Assembly: GCA_026027325.1 (NCBI GenBank)
Contig: JAMSLZ010000011.1
Location: forward strand, 1-64,000
DNA: 64,000 bases
DNA from: Actinomucor elegans
Lineage: Eukaryota; Mucoromycota; Mucoromycetes; Mucorales; Mucoraceae
Direction of reading: 5' to 3'
Below, one piece after another: positions 1-11,536 of the stretch. Within the stretch, counting starts at the first letter, position 1, and the number at the start of each line of letters is the position of its first letter. The notes beneath the pieces were generated by a model. That model was not told where the DNA came from, searched no databases, and saw nothing but the letters and a program-made list of their open reading frames with translations. The position numbers and the translations under genes are program-made.

Positions 1-29
1 GCTACTTAAACCAATACAAGAAACGGCGA

Positions 30-1157
30 TAAGGTATTGCGGTGTTTTGGATTTGTTTCTTAGAGGCGTGGGGGGTACGACTGTTTTGTTTGTTATTGGA
101 ATCCGCTTCGTGGGGAACGAAATTGTCAATCCAGCCTCCTCAATCGTCACCAACGTCAAGGTTGAACCGTAGGGCTTGCCTCTTTCAGTTGATGAGCGAG
201 CAGAATGTAGAATCCAACAAGCTAGCAAGATTGGAGATGTTAAACAGACCAACTGGAAGCAACAAGAAGTAGCTAGCAGATCAACAAGGAATATGCCTGA
301 TTATCCAACACTATTTGCATAACAAGCATATTAATAAAGAGTATAAAACAGAAATAAAAAAGCAATCTTAACCTGAAGAACGATTCAATCCATCATTGTC
401 TTCAAACAGATTCTTGAATGTTGTGGACTTTCAACCTTCTTCAGCAGAAATTACTGTGCTGGTACTACACTGGTCTTCTGTTTTTGAGTGCTTCAGATAA
501 AGTAACTTGGCAGCCCACATCTCACACAGAGATGCAGAGGCAAGCCCACATCTAAAGCACGTTTCTCTAAAAGCAAAGCATAACGTTCTTGAATGCTGGT
601 ATCCTCTTCGCCAATTTCACTCCAAGTTTTACCAACAATATTTATATTTGCCCTTTCCATGTCTTTCAAGACATCTCTTGCCAAGTATTTCAACGTATTG
701 TATTGCGGTTGAACATCATCATCGGTCAGTTCATTTTGTTGGCCTTTTATATACTTGAGGTGTTTCAAGAGGGCATATAACCTTAATGGTGCAGAAGGGG
801 TGACATTTGTCTTGGTTGCCTTTTGTTGATAACGCACTTTTGCTTCTTCTAGCACTTTTGGGATTGACCGTTTACTACGTAAATTAGGATTCAAAGCATT
901 TGCAATTGCTTCTCGTTCAGCTATATATGACAAGCTAAGAGGTTAATAAAACTGAATGTAGTAACATGCTTCAGATATGATTGTACCATCGTCAAGTGCT
1001 TGTTCAATTTCTTCGTTAGATGAAACCCTCGAAGCTTCTCGAGGAAATAGAGGTGCTAATATTTGGATCAAATCTTGAATTAAACGACGGTTGATTAAGA
1101 TTCTTGTTCAATCTTCTCAAAGTAGACGCTCCAATTATTGTTGTTGTTGTTTGACAT
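30..1157 (-). pseudogene. CACTA accessory gene, copy 1, with frameshifts
   Basis: This is the counterpart of the intact three-exon gene at 23723-24805. The start ATG is at 1155-1157, with the same Asn-rich N-terminus. One base is missing near 1100 (GAACAAGAATC here, GAACAAGAAATC in copy 2), which breaks exon 1. The last ~500 bases differ from copy 2 by many single-base insertions, so the C-terminal third cannot be read in one frame. The function of the family is unknown to me. It is transcribed divergently from the transposase, like the second gene of many CACTA elements. Some of the breaks may be sequencing errors rather than true decay. Confidence 0.7.
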
Positions 1158-1562
1158 AGCTATAAAGTAAATATATTATAAAGAAAAGTGATTGAATGAT
1201 TTGAGCTATTTAACTGTTTTATAAGCGTACTTTACCATTTATCCATTAGTAATCCTTACTAATGTCCAAAGAGCTTTCTGGAAAGTAAGCTTACTGACAG
1301 GTATGACTGACTTGGAAAGGAATTAGCTTGATTAGAAATCATAAGGATCCATTAAAATGTATTCGATATCTGAATAATCTGGAAGGCTGAGTAATATGAA
1401 AAGCTGATTAGTTCAAAGGATTCAACAGCCTAAAACAATGAATTACCATTGAGAACTCTGTCAATTGTAGACCAAGCAAACGTATTTAAGACCTGCTTTT
1501 TCTAAACAACAAAACCGCTATTCATTAATTCGATATATTTACTTGTTTTTACTTATCTTTAA

Positions 1563-4534
1563 ATGGGCAAAGTTTCCTCTTCTGCTACACCATATAAATA
1601 TACTTGCGCTACTTGTTTGAGGCCATTCAAAACTGTTAAAGCTAGGAGTAATCACTATAGCCATAATCGTGATCATAGAAAACAAAGGGTCGTCCAAACG
1701 CAAGAAGCTAGCATTCCTGTCCAAGGTGAGTTAACAGATATATTACTAAAGCTTTTAATTTAACAATATACCTTGTTTGAAATAGAGCCTACTCCAATTG
1801 CTTACAACGTCAAATCCTCGGATCAAAACCTTTTCACCAATACGGAATTAAATAGCATCCAATTGAGAGATATTTGCGACACGTATGGTATTCCTCGAGA
1901 GGCTCAAAGAGAACTTGTCTATCTAATGCGTACCATAATCAAAAACAATGAAGAGAGCCGTAAAACCGATGGATTGGGTATGTATCTATTCAAATAGAGT
2001 TAAAAAAAAAGTACTTATCAGCTTTTATTCCCATTATATATAGGTTACCTACCATCCACTCTCATGTTCCCTGATACCTTGGATCGTACTCTTAAAGCAA
2101 AAACCAATATTCAATGTCATTTTCATGATGTCTGCGTCAATGGTTGCATGCTGTTTGAAAAGGAAGATATAGAGACTATTCAATGTAAAAACCCTGCTTG
2201 TAAAGAAAATCGCTTTGATGATCATGGTAAACCTCGTCGCTCTATGAAGATGCTTCCTATTGGTGAACAAGTCGCTCAAATGCTTGCGAATGCAAAGACA
2301 AGAGACTTGATGAAATACCGCTACAACTATAAATCAACTGACGGTGAATATAAAGATTACTTTGATGGTGCAGCATACAAGTACTTTAAGGATAATAGCA
2401 TTCTGTTTTCCGGTGAAGATGATGTCGCAATGGTTCTTTTTGTCGATGGTTTCTGTACTAGCAAGAATCATAAAGGGGACAAGTTAACAATCATCCATCT
2501 CTTGAATATGAACATTCCCCCAGAATACCGCTACCAAGACGAATACATGCTTCAATTGGCGATCTTGCCAGGTCCAAACTACCCAAAGTACATGCATACC
2601 TTTTTAAAGCCTATTATTGATGAGTTTCATGCTCTGTCTACCAAAGGCATGCTTGTACAAAAGGATGGTGTAATTGTTTGTCAAGCTAAAGTCAACTTGG
2701 TGATGGCTACTGGTGATCTTCCTGCTGCAGCTGAGCTTGCAAATCATATTGGTCATATGGCTACGTTTGGTTGCCGTATTTGTCGTGTCCAAGCTGAACG
2801 TCATGATTATCATAATTGTTTTTTAACGATCGACAATGAGATCAGAAGCAGAAACGATTTCATTTCCCCAGATGCAGCGAATGTAAGTACTATAATCAGC
2901 ATTAATCTTTACAAGTTTTTAACATTTCTTTTTCTTTTACCTCATAGAGCTACAGTATCAAGTCTGCAACACCATTTGCAATACTTCCCAGTTTTACTGG
3001 CGCTACTTTTTTTGGTTTAGACGAAATGCATCTTCTCGGACAAGGTATCGCTCAACACGTATTCAATATGCTGACAGTCGACATGGGTAAAGAGTACAAT
3101 GCAGCAAGAAAAACTCGATATAAGCCCAATGAAGATGAATTGAGTGATGCCCGATTGAAGTCTGCTGATGAATGGCCGTATACTTTCTATATTCCAAAAT
3201 TATCGCTCATCAAAATTGGTAAACTTGTTGAAGCTTCTAGAGCCACTGTACCGACATCCTTTTCATCCAAATGGGAAGATCCAATTATCAAGAGTGGTGG
3301 CAAACGTGCTGTTGACTGGATTGATATTTTCTTATATATGATTCCCACCTTGTTCGTTCCTGAATTGATTCAAGAATCCGCTAAGAAACCATTGATTCAT
3401 CTGACAAAAGCTGTCGCATTGGCTCTTAAATGGGAACTTTCTATTGAAGACCTTATTCTGATGGAAAGGTAAATATATTTTTTTTGTACTCATAAATCTA
3501 GTTTACTTACATACTTTCCAAAGATATATCAAAGAATGGCAAGAATTTTTGTTGGCAGAAATCAAGGCAAAGCGTATTCATTCCGGTGTATTCAAGCCTG
3601 TTCAACACTACCTTTCGCATATAGTCTATATGATCAAACAACAAGGTGTGTTGAGAGCATATTCCGCCCGATCAATGGAAAGAAGCATCGGAAAATACAA
3701 AAAGCTCATCAAGTCAAAGGTTGATGCTGGCGCAAACGCTGGTAATATCTTGGAAAGACTCATAACGCGTAATCATATAAACAGCCAGACTTGGGATGTT
3801 CATACTGAGCTTGACCTGATCACTCCTCGAAAATACAGCGAATCCACTTTCAGGAATAACCCTTCTGGTGATGCTAGTGATCCACAATTATGGGCTCCCT
3901 TTAGTAATATTTCAGTGGATACTCTTCCCTTTGGTGTCTCCACTCAAACTTTTTTGAAGGCGCTATTGCATTACTATCGCCGTACTGAAGCAAATGGTGT
4001 AAATATTGCTGAAATTGATTCGTTGAATAGTATTTCCATCGCTGGTCGTGCCTGGGCATATGGCAATGTATATACGTCTACCATGTATAAAAGCCATATA
4101 AATGAATATCGTCGAGGAAACAATTACGTGATGATCACTGCCAGCTACTTGAAGTAAGTAATTAGCTCAAGAACAAAAACCTCTTTGATTAACCAACCTT
4201 TGTTAATAGTCGAAATAATTCCATTCGTGAAAGCTGGTTCATTGGTTCTATCGTTTTCTTTTTCGAGCATTCATTCAATGGTAGACCACAGTATTTGGCT
4301 TTGGTTGATTTAGCGAAAAAGAATGCAACTACCAAATATGACAAGACTATTGCTTTGGTTGAGCTGCACAGTAGCGGTGCACACAGTTACGCTGTCTGTC
4401 GGTTTGAAGATATTGTTGCCAGTGTAGGTCTTGTGCGTTCAAGTGAATCTAATGAGAAAGAGTTCAAGATCATCTCTCATCATATATTTAAACAAGATCT
4501 AGAGCAAAATGCTGGCATATTAAGTCGTTTGTAA
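1563..4534 (+). CDS. CACTA transposase (Tnp2 / Transposase_21 family), uninterrupted copy
   Basis: I assemble six exons: 1563-1725, 1786-1977, 2044-2882, 2948-3468, 3524-4153 and 4210-4534. All introns are GT..AG and in phase, giving 889 residues. The N-terminus (about residues 15-40) has a C2H2-like finger (CATC followed by H and H). The middle carries the Tnp2 core: LFVDGFC, a LLNMNIPPEYRY segment, the ILPGPNYPK segment, VMATGDLPAAAELA and a CRIC motif. Toward the C-terminus an ARSMERSIGKYKKLIKS segment resembles the DUF4218 region that usually follows Tnp2 cores. The enzyme should cut and join CACTA ends in the nucleus. I see no stop or frameshift, unlike copy 2. It is oriented toward the right terminus and divergent from the accessory gene. 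Confidence 0.85.
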
Positions 4535-5274
4535 ATAGCATGAAGACAAGAGCAAAAAGCGTTTTATTTTGAAATAAAATTGTTCTCTGAATTGATTATG
4601 TATTTAAACCACCGAAAATAATATAAAGCTTCCCTCCAAAAGGACTTCATCATAATATAGCAAAAGTAAAATAGGTATTTACACTTTCTGTAGTAGATAT
4701 AAACTATAGATAATTTAACTCGTTTTTATATATCATGTTATTAATTCGAGAGAAAGGTATTAGCAATCTTGCAACAGAATGTAAAAACATTTCTTAATCA
4801 AAAATTTAACCCATTTCCCTGATGTTTAAGAAATTATTTCATAATATCAGAAATATAGAACCAGGATAACCCAAGTTATACAGTTCTATATTCATCATTC
4901 AATAATGTTAATTGACTATTTAGTTGCTCCAGTTAATCTTTAAAACCAAATGTAAAATATGATTAATGCTCTTGTTTATCTTTATAGTAAAATTAGTTTA
5001 TTATCAAGCAATGCGGATTAATTTTCCAACAGACAGCAAAAATGTTCATCGATTGTAGTTTTCTAGCACCTAAAAAAACGTGCATGTTTTTGAAGCTTTC
5101 GATCGTCATTAAGAATTCTATCATAATCATCAATTACTCGAAAGTCCAAAAACGAACGCGTTTTTTTGTAGTTTGAGAAGTGGATATATGATTTTGACAA
5201 TAAATCATCTAGTTAAATAACCGCCTAGCAATAATGACTAAGATTACTGGCAATTAATAATCGCTACTTGACCT

Positions 5275-5400
5275 ATTTTTTTTTTACACAATAATTTATC
5301 TCTTTTTTTACGCAATATATTTCTTTTTTTTTACGCAATGTATTTCTTTTTTTTTTAACGCAATGTATTTTCTTTTTTTCTTTCTTTCTTTCTTTATTCT
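5275..5400. repeat. Short T-rich tandem repeats inside CACTA copy 1
   Basis: About four imperfect units built from a T-run followed by ACGCAATGTATTTC are joined to a CTTT microsatellite. The same block is present inverted in copy 2 at about 19480-19605, so it belongs to the element. Confidence 0.75.
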
Positions 5401-5672
5401 ATAATTTTACTAAACATAAAATTGAGTAAATTAGACACTTAATGGCAGCTCATTCTTAATGTCATTCAGCATTTTAAATACACAGCTATTAGCCAAAGGC
5501 TAAATCACGGCAATGAAAGTGCTCAGCTTATTAAATGGAACTAGCGATTCGTTCTTGTTTCCAAAAGAGTAATTTACAAGAGAATTTTTTGCAACCTGAC
5601 CTGTATAAGAGACTTTTCAACGAATAATAAACGCATTTGAAAGACAATTGTTCAACATTATTTTGACAAACG

Positions 5673-5870
5673 TTGAAATTAAACGTTTCTAGGAATTTAC
5701 ATAAAAGATCGTTGAAACGAAAAGCAGAGTTCATTTTAGTAAATAAAATAAACGAGGATTATGTTGTTGCGTACAAGCATCAGAATTTCATGTACTCATT
5801 TATAAGAAGTTTGCAAGATTTGGCTTTCATCGGCAAAAGACAAGAATACATAAAAATTGTTTGCAAATAA
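5673..5870 (+). CDS. Small conserved open frame in CACTA copy 1 (65 aa, unknown)
   Basis: A 65-codon basic frame starts MKLNVSRNLHKRSLKRK. It lies in the 1.5-kb stretch between the transposase and the right terminus. The identical frame is present at 19013-19210 in copy 2. Identity between two young copies does not by itself prove coding, and I recognise no domain. It could be a small element-encoded protein, or chance in a 3' region. Confidence 0.25.
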   Translation: MKLNVSRNLHKRSLKRKAEFILVNKINEDYVVAYKHQNFMYSFIRSLQDLAFIGKRQEYIKIVCK

Positions 5871-6148
5871 AATGGAGTTCAGGCTTTTCTTTCTTATTGT
5901 CAATTTATGTTATAATATTGACTAAACCCATAACATTATTGTCTGCTTTCCACTAATATTAGGAGTAACCACTAATAAATGAGCAAAGCACTGTTAATTG
6001 CGCAGCCATAGAAAATAATTGCTCTAATTTCATTGGTTCGCAGATTATTATTAGTAGGTAAATCTATAGTATTAGTAGGTAAATGATAATAAAATCGTCG
6101 TTTTACCACATAATATTATGGGTAGCACACAATATTTTCGCCATAGTG

Positions 6149-7163
6149 GGGCCTTTTCTTTGCGTCGCTCAACAACAGGCGCACCAGGAAGAAGAGAAAC
6201 AGCCTCATTATACGACGTATGGTCGTCACCAAGAATATCACGACCAATCTGTGCGATTTGATCGACAGTGTATTCAGCATTCTCACCAGAAGATCCAGCC
6301 TTCACTGAATTCATTGCAACTCTGATCAGCGTCTGAACAGGTTTAGTCAGCGAGGCCAAAAAACGATCAGCTACTCTAGGACACTCTCTAGGTAGGCCTG
6401 CATCAAACATTGCTGTTTGAAAACGCTTAGCATAGTCGCCCACCGACTCATTGTTTTCCATTACCATGGTAAACACAAGGTCAGTATATCTTCTCAACAC
6501 AAGGGAAGAACCGTGCTGCTTCTTAAACTCTCTACGAGCATCTGCCCATAGGGTACAACCTCTACTCAGCTCATCTTTCACCCATGCTTTATCGCCATGG
6601 GGAAGGCAAAGGGGTAAGAAGTTCTTCCACACCTCATCAATGGACATGGAAGAAGACTCAACTACATCCTCAAATTCTCTCAAAAAATGCTCAACAGACT
6701 CGAAGGCTTCGTAACCTGGAAAAGGTTTGACAGCCGAGGTCAAGAGTTGGAACTTGGGCAAGTCGCGACGATTCAATGTCAAACCAGTAGGTGGCTTAAC
6801 ACGATCAACCTCACCGATCAATGAACTGCACTCTTGGATCTCACGGAGCATCCTCTTGGAGCGTTCAAGGGCCAACAAGGCTTCATCAGCCGCTACGTCA
6901 TCTCTGACTACACGAGCACGACTAAACGCTTGAAGGTATCGGGTAATATCTGCACGGAGCCCGGCGATATTTGTGTCAATCAGTTGTGGGTCAGTCATGT
7001 CAGCAACAGCATGCTCAGCCGACTCAGACAACAAAGAACTAGCACCAGGAGACTTGATAAACTCATCAAGGTTGCTTGACAAGGTCGATTCATCAAACAT
7101 GGGGGTGTCAGGGTTAACACCACAGTTGGCAGAAGAAGAACCAGAAACGTTGTTGGAAGCCAT
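6149..7163 (-). pseudogene. Gypsy-like retrotransposon gag (capsid), truncated by CACTA copy 1
   Basis: The reading frame starts at 7163 (MASNNVSGSSSANCG) and runs about 338 residues to the CACTA junction. It then continues for 24 codons in CACTA terminal sequence to a chance stop at 6072. Features typical of Ty3/Gypsy Gag capsids are the FPGYEAFESVEHFLREFE segment, a WKNFLPLCLP segment and a W-A-DARREFKKQ region about 100 residues before the junction. The zinc knuckle and pol are not in the window and would lie beyond the left edge. The gene is read toward CACTA copy 1 and begins about 45 bases inside its 5' LTR. Confidence 0.75.
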
Positions 7164-7208
7164 ATCGATAAAAGTAAGGAAAATAGGACAGTAATTAAAA
7201 GTAAAAAA

Positions 7209-7714
7209 TGTTGTAAAGGTGGTAGATAAAGATTTTGGAAGATAGAAATACTTTTAAAACTGTGGATAGTTTTTTATTAGAGATCAAGAATTGATTAACT
7301 GGTCAAAAGGTGATAAAACGCATCTCTTATATACTTTTTCTCGGTCGGTACTTGATTCTAAATTCATATTACGATTTGCCAGGAACAAGGTTGGACTGCG
7401 TATAAAGAAGACCAGGGATAATAACCAAATGAGCGGACCAAGATTAGCGGCGAGGAGTGTCGGGATCAATATATCCAAAGGTAATAGTATTGAATGTAAT
7501 ATTTGGTGTGAGAGATAGTATTTATCAATTAGCGTCTACTTGCTCAGAGTGATATATAAATAAAGATATTTTAACATAATCAAATACAGTCATTTACATT
7601 CTGGTTCTTGGTAATAATGCTTTATACACTTCTGCAGCTATATATAAGGATATCTATACGATTTTCTATCTGTACAGTATTCTCTTATTAATATAATTAT
7701 GAGCGTTTACAACA
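7209..7714 (-). repeat. 5' LTR of the interrupted Gypsy-like element (LTR A)
   Basis: On the minus strand the LTR begins TGTTGTAAACGC at 7714. The outer edge is fixed because the next bases (ATCTG, 7715-7719) resume CACTA sequence exactly as at 25760 in copy 2, so ATCTG is the expected 5-bp target duplication. The inner edge at 7209 is inferred from the matching inverted end TGTTGTAAA...TTTACAACA. I found no convincing tRNA primer-binding site next to it, so the inner edge is less certain. Bases 7528-7714 match LTR B at 8064-8178 plus 9828-9899. Confidence 0.7.
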
Positions 7715-8063
7715 ATCTGAATAACCAAAATGACTATAATATTATTAGTAGTGTATTGTGAATATATGATAGAAAACTAATAATAATATTGATTATAAAT
7801 CATCAATATGGAGGGATTAATCCATACTATTATTGACTGGAAACCACTACTATTATACAATTTACCCATAATAATATTGAAGGAAAACCCTTAATATTAT
7901 AGTATTTACCCATAATATTATCGAATAAGAGTCACTAATATTATCAACCGCCGAAAAAACACTGCCTAGAAATTGACAATAATTATTAGCAGAACTATAG
8001 TCGATTTTACCCCTAATATTATCAACTTTTGGGCAAAAAACCGACAATATTTTCGCCATAGTG
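7715..8063 (+). mobile_element. Right-end fragment of a third CACTA copy
   Basis: These 349 bases match 25760-26108 of copy 2 with no difference that I could see. They end in the terminus ...ATTTTCGCCATAGTG at 8063. The left side is cut by the Gypsy LTR. The 3 bases after the terminus (ATT, 8064-8066) also occur at the corresponding place in LTR A (7528-7530), as expected for a 3-bp target duplication. Confidence 0.9.
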
Positions 8064-8178
8064 ATTAGCGTCTACTTGCTCAGAGTGATATATAAATAAA
8101 GATATTTTAACATAATCAAATACAGTCATTTACATTCTGGTTCTTGGTAATAATGCTTTATACACTTCTGCAGCTATA

Positions 8179-9825
8179 CAGTGGGTGGAAAAATGGTTCG
8201 GGTGTTTTCCAAAATTTTATATAATCTGGAATAAAACAAGAACTATTAATCTGATCAATGTAAAACTAACTTTGTTAGAAAGCTGAAGCCAATATCAATT
8301 ATATGCCGGAATATGATATCCCTATATTAGCGGAGGTTTATTTAAATTGAGATTAAAAAAATAGTATACACCCGAACCATTTTTCAGGGTCGATGCTAAT
8401 CATAGCTAGTACTTCGTATATCCACCTTTTGCTTTAATAACTGCTTCGATTCTTTTTGGCATACTATCAATATACTTTTGGCAATCCTCTTTTGTAAAAG
8501 TATCCCATTCTTTTTCAACTCTTTCCCACAAATCATGGACTCCTTTGGCCCTATCCGGATAAGCGCTAAGTTTGAGCTTTAGGTGATGCCAAACATGCTC
8601 GATTGGATTTAAATCAGGGCTTTGGGGTGGCCAACTATATGTCCAATCAATGTTAAAACCATTGTCCTTGAACCATTGCTTTGTAGCCTTGGCAGTATGC
8701 TTTGGGTCCTTGTCTTGTTGGAAGTAGACTTCTTTGGGGTCATATCCATACCACTCCATGGTGTCCTTTAAAGTTGTCTCTAGGATATGGATGTAGTCCT
8801 CCTTCTTCATAGTACCATCAAATATTTGGCAGGCATATCCAGGACCATCGTAAGTGATGCAACCCCACATCATTAAGCTTCCACCACCATGCTTAACAGT
8901 AAGATCCAAATGATGGAACTGGAGCTTATCATCAGGTCTTCTCCAGAAATACTTGCAGCCGTCGGAGCCCCAAACATTGATCTTGGTCTCGTCGGAGAAA
9001 ATCATTCGCCTCCAGTCATCGCTAGTCCAACTTCTATGGGCTTTGGCCCAGTTTAACCTTTGAACCATGTGCTTTTTGCTAAGGAAAGGTTTTTTTTTTT
9101 TATCTCGGCTTGAAAATCCATCGATCTGAGCAACTTCAAGCATCCAGAGTAGCTTATTTTCATTCCTAGATCATCAAGGTGCCTTTCTACATCCTTGGCA
9201 GTTTTAAAAGTTCCAAGTATAAGCTTCCTGCGAATGTAATTGCGACTTGTAGCATTTACAATGGCATGGCGACCAGATGGCAATGGCTTCATTTCTGGAA
9301 ACCACTTGCGTTTATAACTATTGATCGTAGTTTTTTTGACTCCAGGGATACGCTTCATGATTTGGGAGTAAGAATAGCCAGATTCCAACAAGTTTTTGAT
9401 GTTGTTTTGAGTATCTTTGGGAATGCAGCGTGTCATAGTTGAAAAGTGAAAAAATTGAAAATTGGTGAGCTTATCTCTCAGCAAAAACGCTTCTTTTTAT
9501 ACTTTTTTTAAATTTGAGACGCAACATAGTGATTATTAATCACAAATATTAATTAGTAATCCATTGGGGCCTTTTTATCCTGAGATTTCTAGAAGTTTCG
9601 ATTTCTAAGCTTGACCCTGAAAAATGGTTCGGGTGTACCTTATATTTTTACTCTCTGATATATACGAACTCAGTTATCCAATCAGTGCAAAATTAAGAAA
9701 ATGCATTAATAATAGTTTGTGCTTTCTAATAAAGCTAGTTTGGCGTTGATAGGATTCGTAGTTCCCTGTATATTCCTTTTTTTGTAAAATTTTGGAAAAC
9801 ACCCGAACCATTTTTCCACCCACTG
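8179..9825 (-). mobile_element. Tc1/mariner element 1 (DD37E spacing), 1647 bp
   Basis: Its ends are CAGTGGGTGGAAAAATGG and the exact inverse CCATTTTTCCACCCACTG. It is flanked by TA on both sides (8177-8178 and 9826-9827), and removing it plus one TA restores the LTR sequence seen at 7630-7650. Each end contains a second, oppositely oriented copy of the terminal motif (about 8370-8394 and 9613-9637). It carries one transposase gene on the minus strand with a single frameshift. Confidence 0.92.
8406..9436 (-). pseudogene. Tc1-family transposase of element 1, one frameshift
   Basis: The start is taken at MTRCIPKDTQ (ATG 9434-9436). The N-terminal part holds a helix-turn-helix region (SGYSYSQIMKRIPG). 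The frame shifts in a long A-run at about 9089-9100 and continues to a normal C-terminus ending GGYTKY at 8406. Catalytic residues are all present: D in IFSDETK, D in FQQDKDPKHT and E in SPDLNPIEHVW. The last two are separated by 37 residues, so this is a DD37E rather than the classical DD34E arrangement. Except for the homopolymer shift the gene looks complete. Whether the shift is real or a sequencing error cannot be seen here. Confidence 0.88.
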
Positions 9826-9899
9826 TATATAAGGATATCTATACGATTTTCTATCTGTACAGTATTCTCTTATTAATATAATTATGAGCGTTTACAACA

Positions 9900-11456
9900 A
9901 TGCCCATTGGTCATGCCATTGTGGCATAGTTTCTCTCAATCCAATTATACAACTACAAACTCCCACTAAGAAGTATTATAAAAGATATTTAATAGAAGTA
10001 CTTTTAAGATACAAACTGAAGATGAGCTTTATTCAATGAAATTATAATGGTATTTATATTATTCTAAGACGGATGGATAATTATATACATGGATATGCGC
10101 TTTGGATATTTATAAAGGAATATTTCTATAGTAGTATGATTTTCTAACAATCATCTTGGCAGCGGGCTTGAGTTCATATAAGGTAAGTCAAGTGTACCTT
10201 CTAGTCTTCTTGCGAGTTGTATTGGTATTGGGCTTGAACTTCCTTTTTCGTTTTGCCTCCTTCTTTAATCTCAGCTCGACTTACTTCTATTGGTACGTCT
10301 TCTATTGTGGAGTCAATAGGTTCGACAAATCAATGATATTGTGGCTATGTTCTTTTATGTTTACCTTGAATAGAGAGAGTAAACAATATATATATATATA
10401 ATTGCGTAATAGAAGACTGTAAAGACTATTATTATATATATCGAACAGATCCAGAAAGGGCTTTAGGTGTGTTCGCTTTAAAAGACAATAAAGCAAGTAA
10501 AAGAAAAAGTGATAAAGTAAGGGAAGAAAGACCCAAAAATTGAATTATCGTTTATTGACAGGCACGATTGATCTATCTTATATAGACATCAATCTGCCTT
10601 CTACTTCTACTACATAACTTAACATTCTACAAGTACAACCGGATAAACCATCAGCAACTTCAATAACTGGCTTCTAATCACAACATATACAATCACCAAT
10701 CTAAAGACCATTAGATTGTGAATACTGAAGCATCAGAAACATAACCAGCGTAAAACATTCATCTTCTGCAGCAGAGCACCGAGTAACTATCCAGAGTCAA
10801 TGCATTTGATCTGCGATCACTCGAGAACAATAAGAATCTAGGTGTAACACTAGATCAAATGTCAAATTCGAGGGACCGAGACATTGAATGGATCTACGAT
10901 AATATATTACAAAAAGGGGAAAATGGAAAAAAGGACATCGAATAAAAGAAAAGGGAAAATAAAGATTCACAATGTGAATGAAATGAGTGAAATGAGTGAA
11001 ATGTACAAAAGAAAAACTGAATGAAGGGAATATAATACTAAAAGTAAAGGGAATAACAAATATAATAAGAAAATATATATATATAAAAAGGAAAATGTGT
11101 CAGAAAAATACAATGGTTTGAGACCAGGCCAAGAGAGATAGTAACTTGAAACCTTGCTTATTCCAGAGAGATCTTGAGTTTACAGCCAAAGGAGCGAACG
11201 CAATTTCATTGGCTGAGAGCGGAGATAACGAACGTCCTTCATTGACTGAAAACTAAAATGCAAAAATCTCGGGCTAGAGATATGCTAGAGACTTCAAACA
11301 AAAATGGAGCAATTCCTTGTAATTTTCTTCAATATGTATCAAATTCTTGACTATACTTGTTACTTGGCATTTCGAAGAAGAAGAATTCGAAGAAGAATGA
11401 AATTGTTAATGAAAAAGCGGTAATAATAAAATGCAACATGCAACAAATCAATGTAA
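9900..11456. other. No gene recognised
   Basis: AT-rich sequence between LTR B and the tRNA gene. Open frames here (for example at 10156) are short, have a biased hydrophobic composition and match nothing I know. A purine-rich stretch (10900-11100) with repeated GAAATGAGT-like units is the only visible structure. Confidence 0.5.
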
Positions 11457-11527
11457 GCGCGGTTGGTTAAGTGGTATAATCTTCGCCTGCCACGCGAAGG
11501 GCCGGGGTTCGATTCCCCGACCGCGCA
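11457..11527 (+). tRNA. tRNA-Gly (anticodon GCC)
   Basis: A 71-base cloverleaf without intron. The acceptor stem GCGCGGT pairs with ACCGCGC, and the discriminator is A. The anticodon stem TTCGC pairs with GCGAA around the loop CTGCCAC, giving anticodon GCC. The T-arm is CGGGGTTCGATTCCCCG, holding the internal B box GGTTCGATTCC. The D-arm contains GGTTGGTTAAGTGGTA (A box). A run of nine T follows directly. Confidence 0.97.
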
Positions 11528-11536
11528 TTTTTTTTT
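11528..11536 (+). terminator. RNA polymerase III terminator of tRNA-Gly
   Basis: Nine T residues immediately after the discriminator base, the usual Pol III stop. Confidence 0.9.

Larger units (their letters stand above)
1..6148 (+). mobile_element. CACTA (En/Spm-like) transposon, copy 1, left end outside the window
   Basis: The right terminus at 6129-6148 is the inverse of CACTATGGCGAAAATATTGT, the same terminus as copy 2 (18735-26108), and the body is nearly identical to copy 2 in reverse orientation. It carries a six-exon transposase gene (1563-4534, plus) and a divergent accessory gene (about 30-1157, minus). The bases after the terminus (GGG, 6149-6151) would be the 3-bp target duplication, but its partner lies outside the window. 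The element interrupts a Gypsy-like gag gene read on the minus strand. Copy 1 is nearly identical to copy 2 except in its first ~560 bases, where many one-base indels appear. Confidence 0.9.
8064..9899 (-). repeat. LTR B of the same Gypsy family, broken by CACTA copy 3 and by Tc1 element 1
   Basis: Bases 8064-8178 and 9826-9899 together give the same 187-base segment as LTR A 7528-7714. The gap is a Tc1/mariner element inserted at TA. The left part of this LTR lies on the other side of CACTA copy 3, outside the window, so it cannot be told whether it was a solo LTR or part of a full element. Confidence 0.85.

Noticed and set aside
42..272. Open frame on the plus strand at the left edge
   Set aside because: Antisense to the CACTA accessory gene and located in the stretch full of one-base indels.
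7164..7208. tRNA primer-binding site next to the Gypsy LTR
   Set aside because: No TGG-starting complement to a tRNA 3' end next to the inferred LTR edge; either the edge is wrong or priming is unusual.
10156..10401. 81-codon hydrophobic frame
   Set aside because: Repetitive Phe/Leu/Tyr composition from AT-rich DNA, with no recognisable motif and no partner exons.
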